This document shows, one piece after another, positions 1 through 10,671 of a DNA stretch of 64,000 bases. The notes under the pieces were generated by a model. That model searched no databases. It was not told where the DNA came from and saw only the letters and a list, made by a program, of their open reading frames with translations. Origin of the DNA: Melastoma dodecandrum (Eukaryota > Streptophyta > Magnoliopsida > Myrtales > Melastomataceae); NCBI GenBank assembly GCA_029817715.1, contig JARUPY010000310.1, positions 248,001 to 312,000 of the forward strand, read 5' to 3'. The translations under genes were made by a program, and so were the position numbers. Numbering within the stretch: the first letter of the stretch is position 1; each line of letters starts with the position of its first letter.

Positions 1-466
1 GAAATAACTTGAAGTCATTATAGCAAGCATACGCTAGAAGTAAGCGTATTGCTTCAAGACGCGCCACGGGAGCGAACGTTTCATCATAATCGATACCCTC
101 TTCTTGAGAGTAACCTTTCGCTACCAGTCTGGCTTTGTTTCTCACAACATTTCCACACTCATCAAGTTTATTTCTATAAACCCATTTTGTTCCAATAATG
201 GAACGATCATTAGGTCTAGGTACTAAGTTCCAAACTTTGTTTCTCTCAAATTGGTTCAATTCCTCTTGCATTGCGAGAATCCAGTTTGGATCATCGAGTG
301 CATCATCAATGCCTTGAGGTTCCTTTTGAGAAATAAAAGCGGAGTGTTCACAGAACATACTTGCTGTATGTCGGGTTCGCACTCCTGTGTGTATTGATCC
401 TATGACTTGGTCAATATGATGTCTTTTCTTATATAAAGGAGGAACACGATCCTCTATTTGTATATC
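1..466 (-). pseudogene. copia reverse transcriptase, N-terminal part
   Basis: The minus strand continues in frame from the integrase C-terminus after a TAG at 467-469. It reads into the start of a copia RT (RVT_2 family), with recognisable stretches [28 protein letters not shown] and [18 protein letters not shown]. In the family this region precedes the palm domain and the YVDD active site, which here lies outside the window. No further stop was seen in the visible part, so the TAG is the only break between integrase and RT. The intact polyprotein would make cDNA from the element RNA in cytoplasmic particles. Identity is clear from motifs; completeness cannot be judged. Confidence 0.85.
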
Positions 467-1660
467 CTAGAAGCCACCAGAAACATTTTCAGTGTGTGCA
501 GCAGGCACTTGCTGTACATCTGCTACAGTGTTTCCGTTCGGATCAGCAATCGCTTGCTGTGATATTTCATTTGATACTGTTGTTGAGGATTGTGCTGCTG
601 CTTCCACAGCATCTTCCTCCTGTGTCGGAGAATCATCAACTTTAACATTGATGGACTCTTCAACAGTTAGAGTTCTTTTATTAAAGACTCTATATGCTTT
701 GCTTGTGAGAGAGTATCCTAAGAATATGCCCTCATCAGATCGAGCGTCAAACTTTCCGACACCATTTTTAATGGGTCTTAAGATAAAACAATTACTTCCA
801 AATGGATGGAAGTATGAAATATTAGGCTTCCTGCCTTTATATAACTCATAGGGCGTTTTTCCTAAGGAAGGCCTTAAGTGAACTCGATTTGAGATATAAC
901 ATGCTGTACTTACAACTTCAGCCCAAAGATTTTTAACAACCTCACTTTCCAGCAACATGGTTCTCGCCATGTCCTGTAAAGTTCTATTCTTTCGCTCTAC
1001 AACTCCGTTTTGCTGTGGAGTATATGGAGCAGAGAAATTATGGTTAATACCATATTCTTCACAGAATGAAGTGAAGTCATGGTTCTCAAATTCGGTACTA
1101 TGATCCGTTCGTATGCTTCGTAGAGAAACAACTTTCACATTTTGAAGTTGTTGGACTAAAGTTTCAAAGGTTGCAAACGTATCACTTTTGTGAGCTAAAA
1201 ATTTAACCCAAGTGAATCTGGAAAAGTCATCTACCACAACTAATCCATAACGTTTACCTCCTAGACTTTGAGTCCTTGTTGGACCAAATAAGTCCATATG
1301 AAGTAATTCAAGCGGTGCTTTGCTTGAAATCATATTTTTACTTTTAAAGGAAACCTTTGTTTGTTTGCAAATAGAACAAGCTTTGCAAAACTTGTCATTG
1401 TCAAACTTAATTTTGGGCAATCCCTTAATAGCATCTGTTCTGGCAAGTTTGGACAACAAGTCAAAGTTTGCATGTCCCAACCTTCTATGCCATAAAGTAG
1501 CCTCGTCCTTTAACAGACAAGAGACAATTTTCTCCAGCGGAGACGTTCTTAAAAGACAGGATATAGATGTTTTTCTTGCGTTTACCAATGAAGTAAGTAA
1601 TACCATCCCGTGAAACGTTACACGTCCTTTCATCGAAAGAAATATGATAACCTTTATCAT
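467..1660 (-). pseudogene. copia integrase (zinc finger, DDE core, C-terminal part)
   Basis: This minus-strand frame encodes the copia integrase. It shows the HHCC zinc finger (WHRRLGHANF, then CKACSICKQ) at about residues 57-100. The DDE core follows, with Asp in LLHMDLFGP and RTDHSTEF and Glu in NGVVERKNRTL. The copia-typical segment FGSNCFILRP and GIFLGYS comes next. The N-terminal part before the zinc finger is in a different frame (1485-1862), so a one-base shift near 1500-1520 separates them. The frame ends at TAG 467-469, directly followed in frame by RT sequence. An intact copy would insert the cDNA into nuclear DNA. One catalytic-loop change is visible: RTDHS where the family usually has RSDHG. 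Confidence 0.9.
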
Positions 1661-1885
1661 ACAATTGACTAATACTAATCAAATTGTGTTGGATGCCTTT
1701 AACATAAAGAACTCCTTCAATGGTTAGAGAGTTAGAACGGCAAATGGTCCCTTCCTTTAACCATCCCTTTTCCATTATCACCAAAGGTGACAACACCACC
1801 ATCCTGGAAAACCAGTGTGGAGAATAAGGAGACATCTCCTGACATGTACCTCGAGCAGCCACTTATCTAAGTACCATATATGGTC
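1485..1885 (-). pseudogene. copia protease end and gag-pre-integrase region
   Basis: The minus strand at 1485-1862 reads through the linker between protease and integrase (SLTIEGVLYVKG, NLISISQLYDKGY). This is the usual copia order, including the segment just before the zinc finger. Immediately upstream (about 1790-1885) an aspartic-protease-like stretch is recognisable only if the frame is shifted by one base after WYLD. The D-S-G-C-S motif can then be seen, so the protease active-site region is present but frameshifted. The break separates protease from the gag frame that ends at 1928. The family protease processes the polyprotein inside the particle; this copy could not make it. Confidence 0.7.
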
Positions 1886-1927
1886 CTTAGCAATGGACTT
1901 GAAGCATCCCTGAAATAGAGAAAGAAC

Positions 1928-2338
1928 TTAAGTAAGTCGTTGCTTCCATTTAACAATAGAACCATCAACTTTAGAAGTAATGCCAAGCATATCATTTCTC
2001 CTCACATGGCAATTTTTGATAAAATGATCTGGCTTTCTACAATAATAGCAAAGCCTAGGCAACCTTTGAATAATATAATGAGACTCGCCATTCTTAACAT
2101 GAGGAGGAACATATTTTCCATGTTTCACATTTTTGGAATCTTGCATCTCATGTACACATAAATCAGTTTTGTTGTGCACAGCACTGAGTTGCTGTTGCAG
2201 TTCCTCAATCTTTAATTTAGATTGAGAAAGTTGCTTTACCGCTTTCTTAGCTTTTGTTGATAACTCTTCCTTGAGAGAAGCGTTCTCAGCACTCAAGAAT
2301 TTATTCTCCTTCTTGAGAGCCTTATTATTTGTGGACAA
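1928..2338 (-). pseudogene. copia gag C-terminal part: coiled coil and second zinc knuckle
   Basis: A 136-residue stretch that begins with a charged, heptad-like coiled coil (about residues 1-60, rich in K/E/L). A second CCHC-type knuckle follows at about residue 97 (CYYCRKPDHFIKNC). The knuckle has Asp where the family normally has Gly before His (PDH instead of PGH). It is in frame with the gag segment at 2360-3025 and separated from it by a single TAA near 2360. Two CCHC knuckles separated by a coiled coil are found in a subset of copia elements. The role in that family is RNA binding and particle assembly. Confidence 0.75.
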
Positions 2339-2359
2339 AGACTCAATTTTATCATAGAG

Positions 2360-3025
2360 TTATGAGAAAAGGTTCTCAATATCTTCAGCAGATAGATCAG
2401 AGGGTGAGAAAGCGTTTACCTTCTCAGTTTCAGCATTAGTTTGCGCCATATAGTAGATGTTTGCTGTTTCATCGTTCTGATCTGAATCCTCATCACCATC
2501 ACTCCAAGATGCCATCATGACATCTTTCTTATATTTTGAAGGTTTGCCCTTATCATTTAAAAGTGGGCAATTTGGTCGCATATGACCCGGTTTGTTGCAC
2601 TCATAGCACACACCACCTTTACTTTGGTGTGATTTTGTATTCTTCTTTTTAGCATCTCGTTTTCCGTTGAAACAATTTTTGCGAAGGTACTTCTTAAATT
2701 TCCTTGCCATGAAGGAGATTTCATCTTCTGAATCGGATGAAGATTCATTCTCGGATTCATCGGAGGATTCAACACTCCCTTTAAATGCAATAGCATTGGT
2801 CTTCTTATCTTCAGCAACCTTGTTCTCATTTTCGTAAGCAACGAGAGAACCAAGTAACTGTTGAAGACCTAAGCTCGTCAAATCTTTAGCTTCTTCAATT
2901 GCCGTATTCTTGGCTTCCCAAGTTTTAGGCAATGAGCGAAGTATTTTTCTGACTAGCTCAGAATTGGAAATGGTCTTGCCAAGAGATTCCATGGCATTAG
3001 TGATTTCGGTGAGTCTATCAAACAT
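2360..3025 (-). pseudogene. copia gag middle part with CCHC zinc knuckle
   Basis: This 221-residue stretch holds the second half of the copia gag domain (UBN2-like; LTEITNAMESLGKTISN, ILRSLPKTWEAKNTAIEEA). An acidic, serine-rich linker follows, then a standard CCHC knuckle CYECNKPGHMRPNC at about residue 140. It ends at TAA just before the coiled-coil segment. The frame differs from the upstream gag start (3031-3441) by one base: the motif that should continue from the lysine-rich end at about 3040-3065 resumes here. Gag proteins of this type package element RNA in cytoplasmic particles. The identification is firm; the copy is broken. Confidence 0.85.
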
Positions 3026-3030
3026 TTGAT

Positions 3031-3441
3031 TTATTGACTCATCCTTTTTATCTTGAATGCTTCGTAGTGAGTTACTAATGCATTCACTTTGGATTCCTTG
3101 ACTTGTTCTGTTCCATCATAGATCAAAGCAAGTCTATCCCACATTTCTTTTGCCGTCTTACCAGCAGAGACGCGATTGAACTCATTTCCATCAAGAGCGC
3201 ACACTAAGTAGTGCCTTGTTTTAGTGTTCAGCGAGATAATTCTCTTCCTTTCAAATTCATACCGAGAGTCGCTGGGATTAGATGGAGGAATTATAAGATC
3301 TCCTTTCATTATAATCTGCCAAGAATCGTCTTCTTTTGCTCCTATGAACAACTCCATTCTCATTTTCCAATATGAGAAGTATTGTCGGGCAAAGAACGGA
3401 GGACGTTCAGTCGAATGACCATCAGTTAAGAGCGTCGACAT
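3031..3441 (-). pseudogene. copia gag N-terminal part
   Basis: This 136-residue frame is the start of gag, with the copia DUF4219/UBN2-like signature. FARQYFSYWKMRMELFI is near residues 17-33, and TAKEMWDRLALIYDG near 96-110. The initiator lies 129 bases downstream of the primer-binding site on the element strand, a normal leader length. The frame is lost near 3040-3065 by a one-base deletion in an A-rich run, and continues in the neighbouring frame. The start is chosen because it is the first Met after the PBS in the gag frame. Confidence 0.85.
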
Positions 3442-3569
3442 TCTGCTAAGTATTCAGCAACAACTTCTTGTGCTTAATGTAAGACTTTCAACAACAAGTT
3501 GTTCTGATCCTTAGGTTCAGCAACAGAGTTAAGTACTAGCAATCACACAGAAAACTTTCCAGCAAACCC

Positions 3570-3581
3570 GCTCTGATACCA
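3570..3581 (-). other. primer-binding site of copia-1 (initiator tRNA-Met)
   Basis: On the minus strand the sequence is TGGTATCAGAGC, the standard plant copia primer site complementary to the 3' end of initiator tRNA-Met. Two bases (3582-3583) separate it from the LTR edge, which starts TGTTGG on the plus strand at 3584. This fixes the inner LTR border and the element orientation. Confidence 0.9.
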
Positions 3582-3583
3582 AT

Positions 3584-5050
3584 TGTTGGATCGTTCAGGA
3601 ACACCAACAGGGGGGTGAATTAGTGTTTATAATTTTTTCGCCATTTTCTCAGTGTAAGTGAAAGCGTACTGTAATTCAGCAGAGCGTTTCTCAGAATGAG
3701 ATCGACTTCGCTGACACCATTACGATTTTGTTGAGTAGGTTTTCGTACGAGTGTTGCGCAATCATAATGGACACAGTAGTTTATCGTGGTTCGGTCTTAA
3801 TCGACCTACGTCCACTTTCCACTAACAAGGTGATTCCACTATATAAAATAATGGGTGCAAAGAGCCGTTGCACTAGGCGTTTGGTTCTCACAAAGTGAGA
3901 TTTAGAATCCCGTACAATTGATGATCACTCCTGGCAACGGTCAGCTCCTCACACAATGGACGTCTTCTCGTTTCCAGCAGAATGATGTTTTTCATCAGCA
4001 GTTGGTAGCTCAATGGATTCCACACAGAACGTTGTTGCTCAGATGTAAGCCTGTTTATCAAAGCATACAGACAACGTTATGTCAGAGAATAAGTCCTTAG
4101 ATAATAATCCTTATAGTGACAGAAAGACTTCTCAGAGAGCAGCTCGTTTCTGATTCACAGTAGAGGATTGCTTCAGCACTTTGACGTTGGGCAGAGGATT
4201 TCCACACAGATCTTGTCTCTCCTGGAGATGAGCCTATAATTGCTTAAGAGACAACCACGAAGTTGATCACAAAGATCACCACAAAGAGAACAACCACAAA
4301 GACCACTAAGAAAGGGTATCCGTCCTACACTCAGTTCGGACGTGTACGGTTACCACAGCCGTGACTCACTGCACTGCACGTCAGTGCCTAGGGTTGAATT
4401 TTCTACTCTGGCGGCTTCCACGCAACCTGTTTTACTATCCATCCCCAGGAGTTCGAGACTTCTGCACAGCACCCCTGTGCTCGGGATGACCTCTTTCCCC
4501 TCCGGCGGCGTTCCCACCTCCTGCTCTACCCTACAGGCATGAGAATTCTAGCGCGCACCCGTAAGTGCGTGTCTAACTACTCAAACTCCATAGGTTCGAG
4601 ACTTCCCTGCGAAGAGACACGACAAGAACGGCTTCTTGCCGATAGGTTAGCAACTGGTTACTGAATTCAGCACAGGAATTCACTTAGCTTCCCTCAGACG
4701 ATTCGCCAGCCGCTCATTAAACATACCGAGGACACCTAGTCCCTCTCACGATGATCAAAAGATCTGACCTCAGCCCCTTAACACCCTCACACGCAGCTTG
4801 CAAGATAAAGAACCAGGAGACAATTAGCACCTTCCGTTCTCCATCGACCTCAAAGCTTCACTCAGATCACTCAGGCTTTGGAACCACTCAGACGCATAAA
4901 GGCACTTGGATCTGTCGTCCTTAGTCTGATTTTAATGGAGAAGAAGGCACAGAAGACGTCCAGGCAATCTTCGAGATTTGTTGCCAAAATTGGCAGCCAG
5001 GACTTAGCAACGGTCTGCTAGACCGATCGCTGTGCTATAGAGAGTGTAAT
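3584..5050 (-). repeat. 5' LTR of copia-1 (outer border approximate)
   Basis: The LTR begins on the plus strand with TGTTGGATC immediately after the PBS. The body is non-coding, moderately GC-rich and without convincing ORFs. The outer border is not visible as a repeat because the partner LTR lies outside the window. A candidate end is a CA at about 5061-5062, where composition changes to AT-rich. The length of about 1.45 kb is long for copia but within range. Confidence 0.6.
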
Positions 5051-6457
5051 ACCTCAAATCCATTTTTTTATTTTTGTTAACAAATAATTTTTCTTTCCCA
5101 TAATCCTCCCAATCAGTCCAAGATTTCGCGCTTTCTTTACCTGATTTATTTTCTCAGATAATCTCCAATCAATTAACGATTTTAGGAGATATTGATTTAT
5201 CTGATTCAGGGGGATAAAATCAATCGATATTTTTTCCCCTTGATTTATCTGATCCTCCAATCATTCTTGATTTTCTTCCCTAAGGAATTCTTTCCTAAAG
5301 GAGGAGGAGCAGACACACGTTAAATAGACACTGAGGGAGGAGGACACAAACACTCGTACAGACGCTCCCAAAACAGAGACGCTCTTCCACTTTCATACGC
5401 TCCCACTTTAGAGAGACGATCCACCCTTCAGAGATTCTCCAGCACTTCCCCCAGACGTTGGTTCCGCCCTCTCCATCCAGCGACCCCAAGGTAGGTCTAG
5501 CCATGCCTACGGAGAAACCCCCATCGCCAGCTCAAACCCGATAGCCGTCAACCACGACCGAGATTCGCCATTGGAACAACAAACGTGATGGCCGTCGATT
5601 CTTTTGGACGCAGCAGCGGCAGCCACTTGGCCTCTTTTTTTTAGTCAAAACCCGAAAAAAATCACCTCCCGTAGCCACTTGGCCTTACGGGAGGTTTCTT
5701 TTGCTACTGATGTTTTCTTTTCATGCGCAGATCATGAAATTGAAGACGATGTTTTGGTGTTCCCCTTTTCAACCTCGATCGTCCAACGACGACCTCCTCA
5801 AATCCGGCGGACGGCAAATCCTCTCACTCTCCGCTAGATAAACCGGCATAGACGTAGCCCCAAAGGTAAAATCTGATGTCTTCATATTTTGTTCAACTTT
5901 AATTTTTTTTGATTCGTTTGTTATATATATTATTGGTTATTTTTAATATTATTAATTACGATTTTTATACAATTACTATTATAATTTATTATTATTTTAT
6001 TCTTCAACAAAGTCTCAATAATAATTACTATTTGCAGTATATTCCTTAATTTATTTATTTTGCATGAAAGTATTTATTATAACTCTTTAGAAGATTTCTT
6101 TTTTTCTGATGTATCGTTTCAAAAATAAAACATACGCCCGATTTAAACTTCAAATTAAACTATAAATCATAAAAGTGAATTAATGACTTTCTGATTTATT
6201 TTGTTATTTGCACATTCTCATGGTACTTTGTCCTGCTCGTGTAAACGAAGGGGACTCTATAGTATTCAAGGCACCGAGGATTCACTTTTAAGATATCTAG
6301 TTCGAATATCAGACCCGTGTCGGGAATTATTACACGTAAAAAAATTATAAAATTTAAACTACTTGGGAGTCAATCTTGGTTACCTCAATATAATCACACT
6401 GAAAATAAATAATTTATCTAATCCTGATGGCATGCTTATTTCGTTATTATTGTGAAC
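5051..6457. other. intergenic, no recognised gene
   Basis: The first half is mixed composition with a purine/pyrimidine-biased stretch (about 5290-5480). The second half (about 5880-6450) is AT-rich. Short open frames here have no recognisable domain. Nothing beyond ordinary plant intergenic or old LTR-like sequence is seen. Confidence 0.5.
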
Positions 6458-7155
6458 GTGTTCGTGGACGAAATACGTTACGATATATCGAGGACTCAAG
6501 TGTTGAATGAAAAAGTAGTCGTCGATAAAGTAAACGAACAAAAGAACAATTAGAATTTCACTAAGTGTAAAGAAAAGAACTTACAGCCATTGCACAACAC
6601 TTAAAGCGATTACAGATAGTCAAGTTGACAACCAAGCAGCCCTTCGAGGTCATAGAATGATTGACCGTGTGTCTTATTACAAGCCAGAAGTAACTATTTA
6701 TAGAAATCCTAAAACAAAACGTGTTGCAATTGAATCAACCATTTCATCTTATCTATTTGCAATCGTAGCTTCATCCTTTGTTGTCGTGAGCGCTGCTTTA
6801 GCTCTCATCGTCGACTCTGCTTTTAAGGCAGCAACAACTACTGTGACGACACTCATCGATGTCACATGCTTCTACACCAGCTGTCGATGGAGCTGCTTCT
6901 ACGCCAGCCGTCGATGGAGCTGCTTCTACGCCAACCGTCGATGGAGCTACTTCTACGCGAGTCGTGGATGGAGCAGCTTCTATACCAGCCGTGGATGGAG
7001 CAGCTTCGACGCCATCCGTCGATGGAGCAGCTTTTACGCCAGCCGTCAATGGAACAGCTTCTACGCCATGGCGTTTTTCTCTAGGCTTGCCGTTACACAT
7101 GGTCTAGTGGATGTTAGGCAAAACCTTGCCCAAAATGTCATTTTACCTTGTAAAC
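6458..7155. repeat. LTR 1 of the short non-autonomous element
   Basis: This 698-bp repeat matches 7967-8582 along its whole length except for the size of an internal minisatellite. It begins TGTTCGTGG and ends ACCTTGTAAACA. Its first ~200 bp and last ~90 bp are the best conserved parts. Confidence 0.75.
6868..7070. repeat. 27-bp minisatellite inside LTR 1
   Basis: About 7.5 tandem copies of a 27-bp unit of the type GCTTCTACGCCAGCCGTCGA plus GGAGC. The unit length is a multiple of three, which keeps several frames open on both strands and creates apparent ORFs that I do not regard as genes. Confidence 0.9.
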
Positions 7156-7198
7156 ATTTTGCCCCCGTCCAAATCAAAGATATCGACGTGATTGGCGG

Positions 7199-7912
7199 TC
7201 AATGACCACTTTCTTTCAAGGAGAGAGCCTCGGTATTAGAGGGCGGCCCCATCCTTGGGACGAGAGTGGTCACTGTCGCTCCTTCGACGTGGTGAAGAGG
7301 CTGGTTGACGTTACTCATACTCGGGTCGATGTTATAATTAACCATCGAGTGGAGATCAGTGTCAATCGTGGGGTGACCTTCGACGTTTGAGGACTGCCTC
7401 TCCCGAAGGGCGAGGGCACCCCTCTTGGCCACTTCGACTTGATGATGTGGAAGCTTATCAATGGTGCCTTGGTCGATGTCTAGATCAGCCATCAAGTGGT
7501 AGTCGAGTTCGATCAGGGGGTAACATTCAACCCCAAAGAGCGAACTCTCATAGGGGGCGAGGGCAGCCTCCTCTACATCGACGATCTTTCGAGGCAAGGG
7601 AAATTCCCTTTGCATCCACACCCCTTTGGATCGAGGACGTTCCATTGGATCACCCTCAACAGTTATCTGTTCGTTTTCCGTTAGAACATGCGTCAGATTG
7701 AGAATCAACAAACGGAAAGTTTCAAATTCCCGACACATATTTTCTAATCGCTTTGTTATACTACGGAGGGCATTTCTTATGAATATTCGCACATCTGACT
7801 CTCGGAGGACAATTTTCAAAGCCTCATCCGAATGTTCATCGAACAATCGAACAAACCCTTCGTCGTAGAAGGGATCATCGTTCCAATCACCGCACCAAAA
7901 ATGTATCGTCAT
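7199..7912 (-). CDS. hypothetical 237-residue protein in the short LTR element
   Basis: This is the only long frame between the two LTRs, starting MTIHFWCGDWNDDPF and ending just inside LTR 1's inner edge. No domain is recognised. The N-terminal half is mixed alpha-helical in character (EALKIVLRESDVRIF, RSITKRLENMCREF); the C-terminal half is low-complexity and His/Pro/Val-rich. No zinc knuckle, protease, RT or integrase motif is present. It could be a degenerate gag-like or element-specific protein, or chance. Its start falls about 50 bp inside the LTR edge, where a gag start would sit. There is no evidence of a host homologue. Confidence 0.35.
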   Translation of the reverse strand: MTIHFWCGDWNDDPFYDEGFVRLFDEHSDEALKIVLRESDVRIFIRNALRSITKRLENMCREFETFRLLILNLTHVLTENEQITVEGDPMERPRSKGVWMQREFPLPRKIVDVEEAALAPYESSLFGVECYPLIELDYHLMADLDIDQGTIDKLPHHQVEVAKRGALALRERQSSNVEGHPTIDTDLHSMVNYNIDPSMSNVNQPLHHVEGATVTTLVPRMGPPSNTEALSLKESGH

Positions 7913-7966
7913 TTCGCATGTTCACACGAAATTCGTTTCCGACTCCCACTATGATCGCTAAAAATG

Positions 7967-8582
7967 TGTTTGCGGAGAAACACGTCGTGATATCGAGGAC
8001 TCAAGTGTTGAATGAAAAAATGGTCGCCAATAAAGTAAACGAACGAAAGAACAATTAGAATTTCACTAAGTGTAAAGAAAAGAACTTACAGCCATTGCAC
8101 AACACTTAAAACGATTACGGATAATCAAGTTGACAACCAAGCAGCCCTTTTGGGTCATATAATGATTGTCTGTGTGTCCTATTACATGCCAGAAGTAACT
8201 ATTTATAGAAATCCTAAAACAAATGTGCTGCAATTAGAATCAACCATTTCATTTTATCTATTGGCAATCGTCGCTTCATCCTTTATTGTCGTGAACGCCG
8301 CTTTAACCCTCACCATCGACGCTGCTTCTACGGCAGCAACAACTGCTGCGACGACACTCATCGATGGCACATGCTTCTACACCAGCCGTCGATGGAGCTG
8401 CTTCTACGCCAGCCGTCGATCCAGCTGCTTCTACGCCAGCCGTCGATGATGTCCAGGATATCCATCAACAAACCATGAAGTTCTCCATCATCGATGGCGT
8501 TTCTCTCTAGACTTGCCGTTACACATAGTCTAGTGGAAGTTAGGCTCAACCTTACCCAAAATGTCGTTTTACCTTGTAAACA
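7967..8582. repeat. LTR 2 of the short non-autonomous element
   Basis: This 616-bp copy of 6458-7155 starts TGTTTGCGG and ends ACCTTGTAAACA. It is shorter mainly because its minisatellite has about three units instead of seven. Many substitutions separate the two LTRs, so the insertion is not recent. Confidence 0.75.
8372..8448. repeat. 27-bp minisatellite inside LTR 2
   Basis: About 2.9 units of the same 27-bp repeat seen at 6868-7070, at the same relative LTR position. The length difference between the two LTRs arose after insertion. Confidence 0.9.
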
Positions 8583-8974
8583 AAACATCACAAAGCAAAT
8601 TAGTCTTTGGGAAGAAAATATTAGTCGTGGGTCTCCTCCGGTCGTAAGTCGCCGGTGGGAATTTGGCAGCATTGAGTACGGGACCTTCATTTCAATCCCA
8701 ACTTACCTTACTAATACAAATCAAAGCCATAAAAAAAATCAGTCATACCACACACCCACACTTTGGACAATCTCCCTTATTTCTCACGTGTTTGAATAAT
8801 CTTCATTATTTCTATTTATGGTTAACGAATTTTCCTTATCTGTTAGTCACCCCGCCCGATGGTTGCTTTCCAAATGAGTACACCCCGATCACGTATCTTG
8901 TATTTTCTTGTATTGAGGGATCACATCGCTGGTAATTATAGACGAACGTGTTTCACTGACTGCTCATTTATTTT
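8583..8974. other. intergenic gap between two retroelements
   Basis: About 390 bp with no repeat partner in the window and no coding motif. It ends in a T-rich stretch at the border of the Tat element LTR. Nothing recognised. Confidence 0.5.
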
Positions 8975-9680
8975 TGTGAACATTAAAATTTCGCGGGGAA
9001 ATATCAGCGTACAAATTGTCGTATGAAAATATGTAGCGGATTCTGTCTCTAGTCACGGATGAAACACGTGATTCCTCTGATTCGATCTTCGAAGATTGAT
9101 GGGTGATGATCTTGAAGCTCTGGCTGAATTTCGGCAGAACTTTAGGATGAAATATTGAAGAAGTCGTCGGGGCCTATGGGCGTGATCCGGCGGAGCTTCA
9201 GTAGCTTGATGAAGTCGTCGGGACCTTTGGGCGTGATCCGGCAGAACCTCAGGGCGCGTTGCAGAAGAACACCGGGCGATGGACGTCGGCAGAGCTTCGG
9301 CGAGCAGGGAGCGGCGAGAGTCTTCGAGAGCCAAGAGTCTTCTCTCCACCAATATCTATTGTATGTTGTGTGAGAATGGCTCTATTTATAGGCCTCCAAG
9401 GCCGCTTTATATTAGGAAGTTGGTCATTCCATATTAGGTAGCTTCCTATGCACCGGGCCATGGGCCGGAATTGAATTTGGACTTATTTCGGCCCAAAACA
9501 CTTTTGTTTGGATTGGACTTATGGCTTATGGCTTTTATGAGACCATAACATATTATTTCATGGATTTGAATATATAACCCATTTGTATTTCAAGCCCAAT
9601 TTTAATAATTGGGATTATAACCCATTGTAGCTATAAAAAAAACCCAATGTATCGTTCTTGACAAATTTTTAATGTCCACA
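8975..9680 (-). repeat. 3' LTR of the Tat element
   Basis: This 706-bp repeat matches 23866-24594 almost base for base, with scattered substitutions and a few short indels. TGTGAAC...GTCCACA ends are visible. A TATA-like CTATTTATAG (minus-strand CTATAAATAG) lies at 9382-9391. By orientation it is the downstream LTR of the minus-strand element. Confidence 0.95.
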
Positions 9681-9695
9681 AATGCCCCCACTTTA
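9681..9695 (-). other. polypurine tract of the Tat element
   Basis: Immediately inside the 3' LTR, the minus strand reads AAAGTGGGGGCATT, a purine run directly abutting the LTR start TGTGGACA. This is the position and composition expected for second-strand priming. Confidence 0.85.
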
Positions 9696-10671
9696 ATTCG
9701 TTCCCATGTGCACTATATGATGCGAGATGATAGAATTAAAGTATTTTCTTTTGAACCACGACTCCCGGTGATATGAGCAGTTCTTGTCCGAACATTTGTA
9801 AGACTGAGTGGAAAGAATATGATGATCCTATCTCTCCTTTGGGCACTTCTGCCACATCTACATTCAAGGAATGTACACCCAGCAGAAGTTCTTTGGACAA
9901 ACACCTTCTGGACGCTTGTGGCGGTTAGCATCTTTAATACCCTTTTCTTTTTAAATTTTGGTGAACCTTCAGGAGTTGTTCTCAATCCAGTACATTTCCC
10001 TTTTGAATCGTCAACCCTGCTTCCTTTCTGTTTCTTTTCAGGTATTGGTGTGCCGTCATGTCGTTATAGGCATGATTAATTCTAAGAAGTGGACAATTTC
10101 TGATGGTGAAGGCGCAAGCTTTCGGCTTGCATGCCATTGTTCATATGAATAGATGAGACAACGACAGTTGCTCGACAGACAAAGAATTTCGTAGTATGAA
10201 GTACTCGTCTTTGTCCACGTCAAATGTTCAACTTGGGAATATGAATCCCATGTATGCGAATTTTCCATCTGATACTTCCTGCAATTAATGTTATCGTTGG
10301 TTTCCTCATCAGTCCAGTGATAACAAAGTTGTAATCTTGCTGGTCATCGTCAAGTGGATGTTTCGACTGACTTTTCTCTTCAAGGTCGTGTTAACTAAGA
10401 AGTGATGAGGGCACCCAACGACAATGTTGCGAACAACACGATTTCACCTATTTTTTCGCATCTCTGTGTTTAGCATTTGCTGCTTAGGTTAGGGAATTCT
10501 CATTGAAGTAGTTTTTTTTTTCTTTGTTGGTAAGAAGGCTCGAGTGATCGATGTAGCCGAAGGTCGTCGCCTTCCTCCTGTCCACTTCTTTCTTCGCCCC
10601 TTCTAACAAACACTTAATTATTGCAACATAAAACCACCGATTTTATTATTTGATCACTTTATACATATCAC
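9696..10671. other. extra region of the Tat element, non-coding as far as seen
   Basis: Short frames on both strands (for example minus 9713-9985 and 10056-10268) show no recognisable domain. It separates the 3' LTR from the CLASSY-like fragment and may contain further, more decayed pieces of the same captured gene. I could not identify any. Confidence 0.4.

Larger units (their letters stand above)
1..5050 (-). mobile_element. Ty1/copia LTR retrotransposon, truncated by window start (copia-1)
   Basis: Read on the minus strand, the order is LTR, primer-binding site, gag, protease, integrase, reverse transcriptase. Integrase before RT is the copia order. Only the first part of RT lies inside the window, so the rest of pol and the 3' LTR are to the left of base 1. 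The coding region is broken by several frameshifts and stops, so this copy cannot be autonomous. The outer end of the 5' LTR is uncertain (about 5040-5062), because the second LTR is not available for comparison. Confidence 0.85.
6458..8582 (-). mobile_element. short non-autonomous LTR element
   Basis: Two direct repeats (6458-7155 and 7967-8582) flank an internal region of about 810 bp with no gag-pol motifs. Both repeats start TGTT and end TTGTAAACA, as LTRs do (TG...CA). They share a long block from the phrase ATCGAGGACTCAAGTGTTG onward. A single 237-codon minus-strand frame fills most of the interior, so the element is assigned tentatively to the minus strand. No clear target-site duplication was found. 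Size and lack of pol fit a TRIM/small-LARD type. Confidence 0.7.

Noticed and set aside
5295..5504. Minus-strand ORF with a hydrophobic C-terminus
   Set aside because: A short open frame in a purine/pyrimidine-biased stretch; no recognisable family and no splice or promoter support.
6657..7205. Plus-strand ORF of 182 codons and its antisense shadows
   Set aside because: They lie across the LTR and its 27-bp minisatellite; the frame is an artefact of a repeat length divisible by three.
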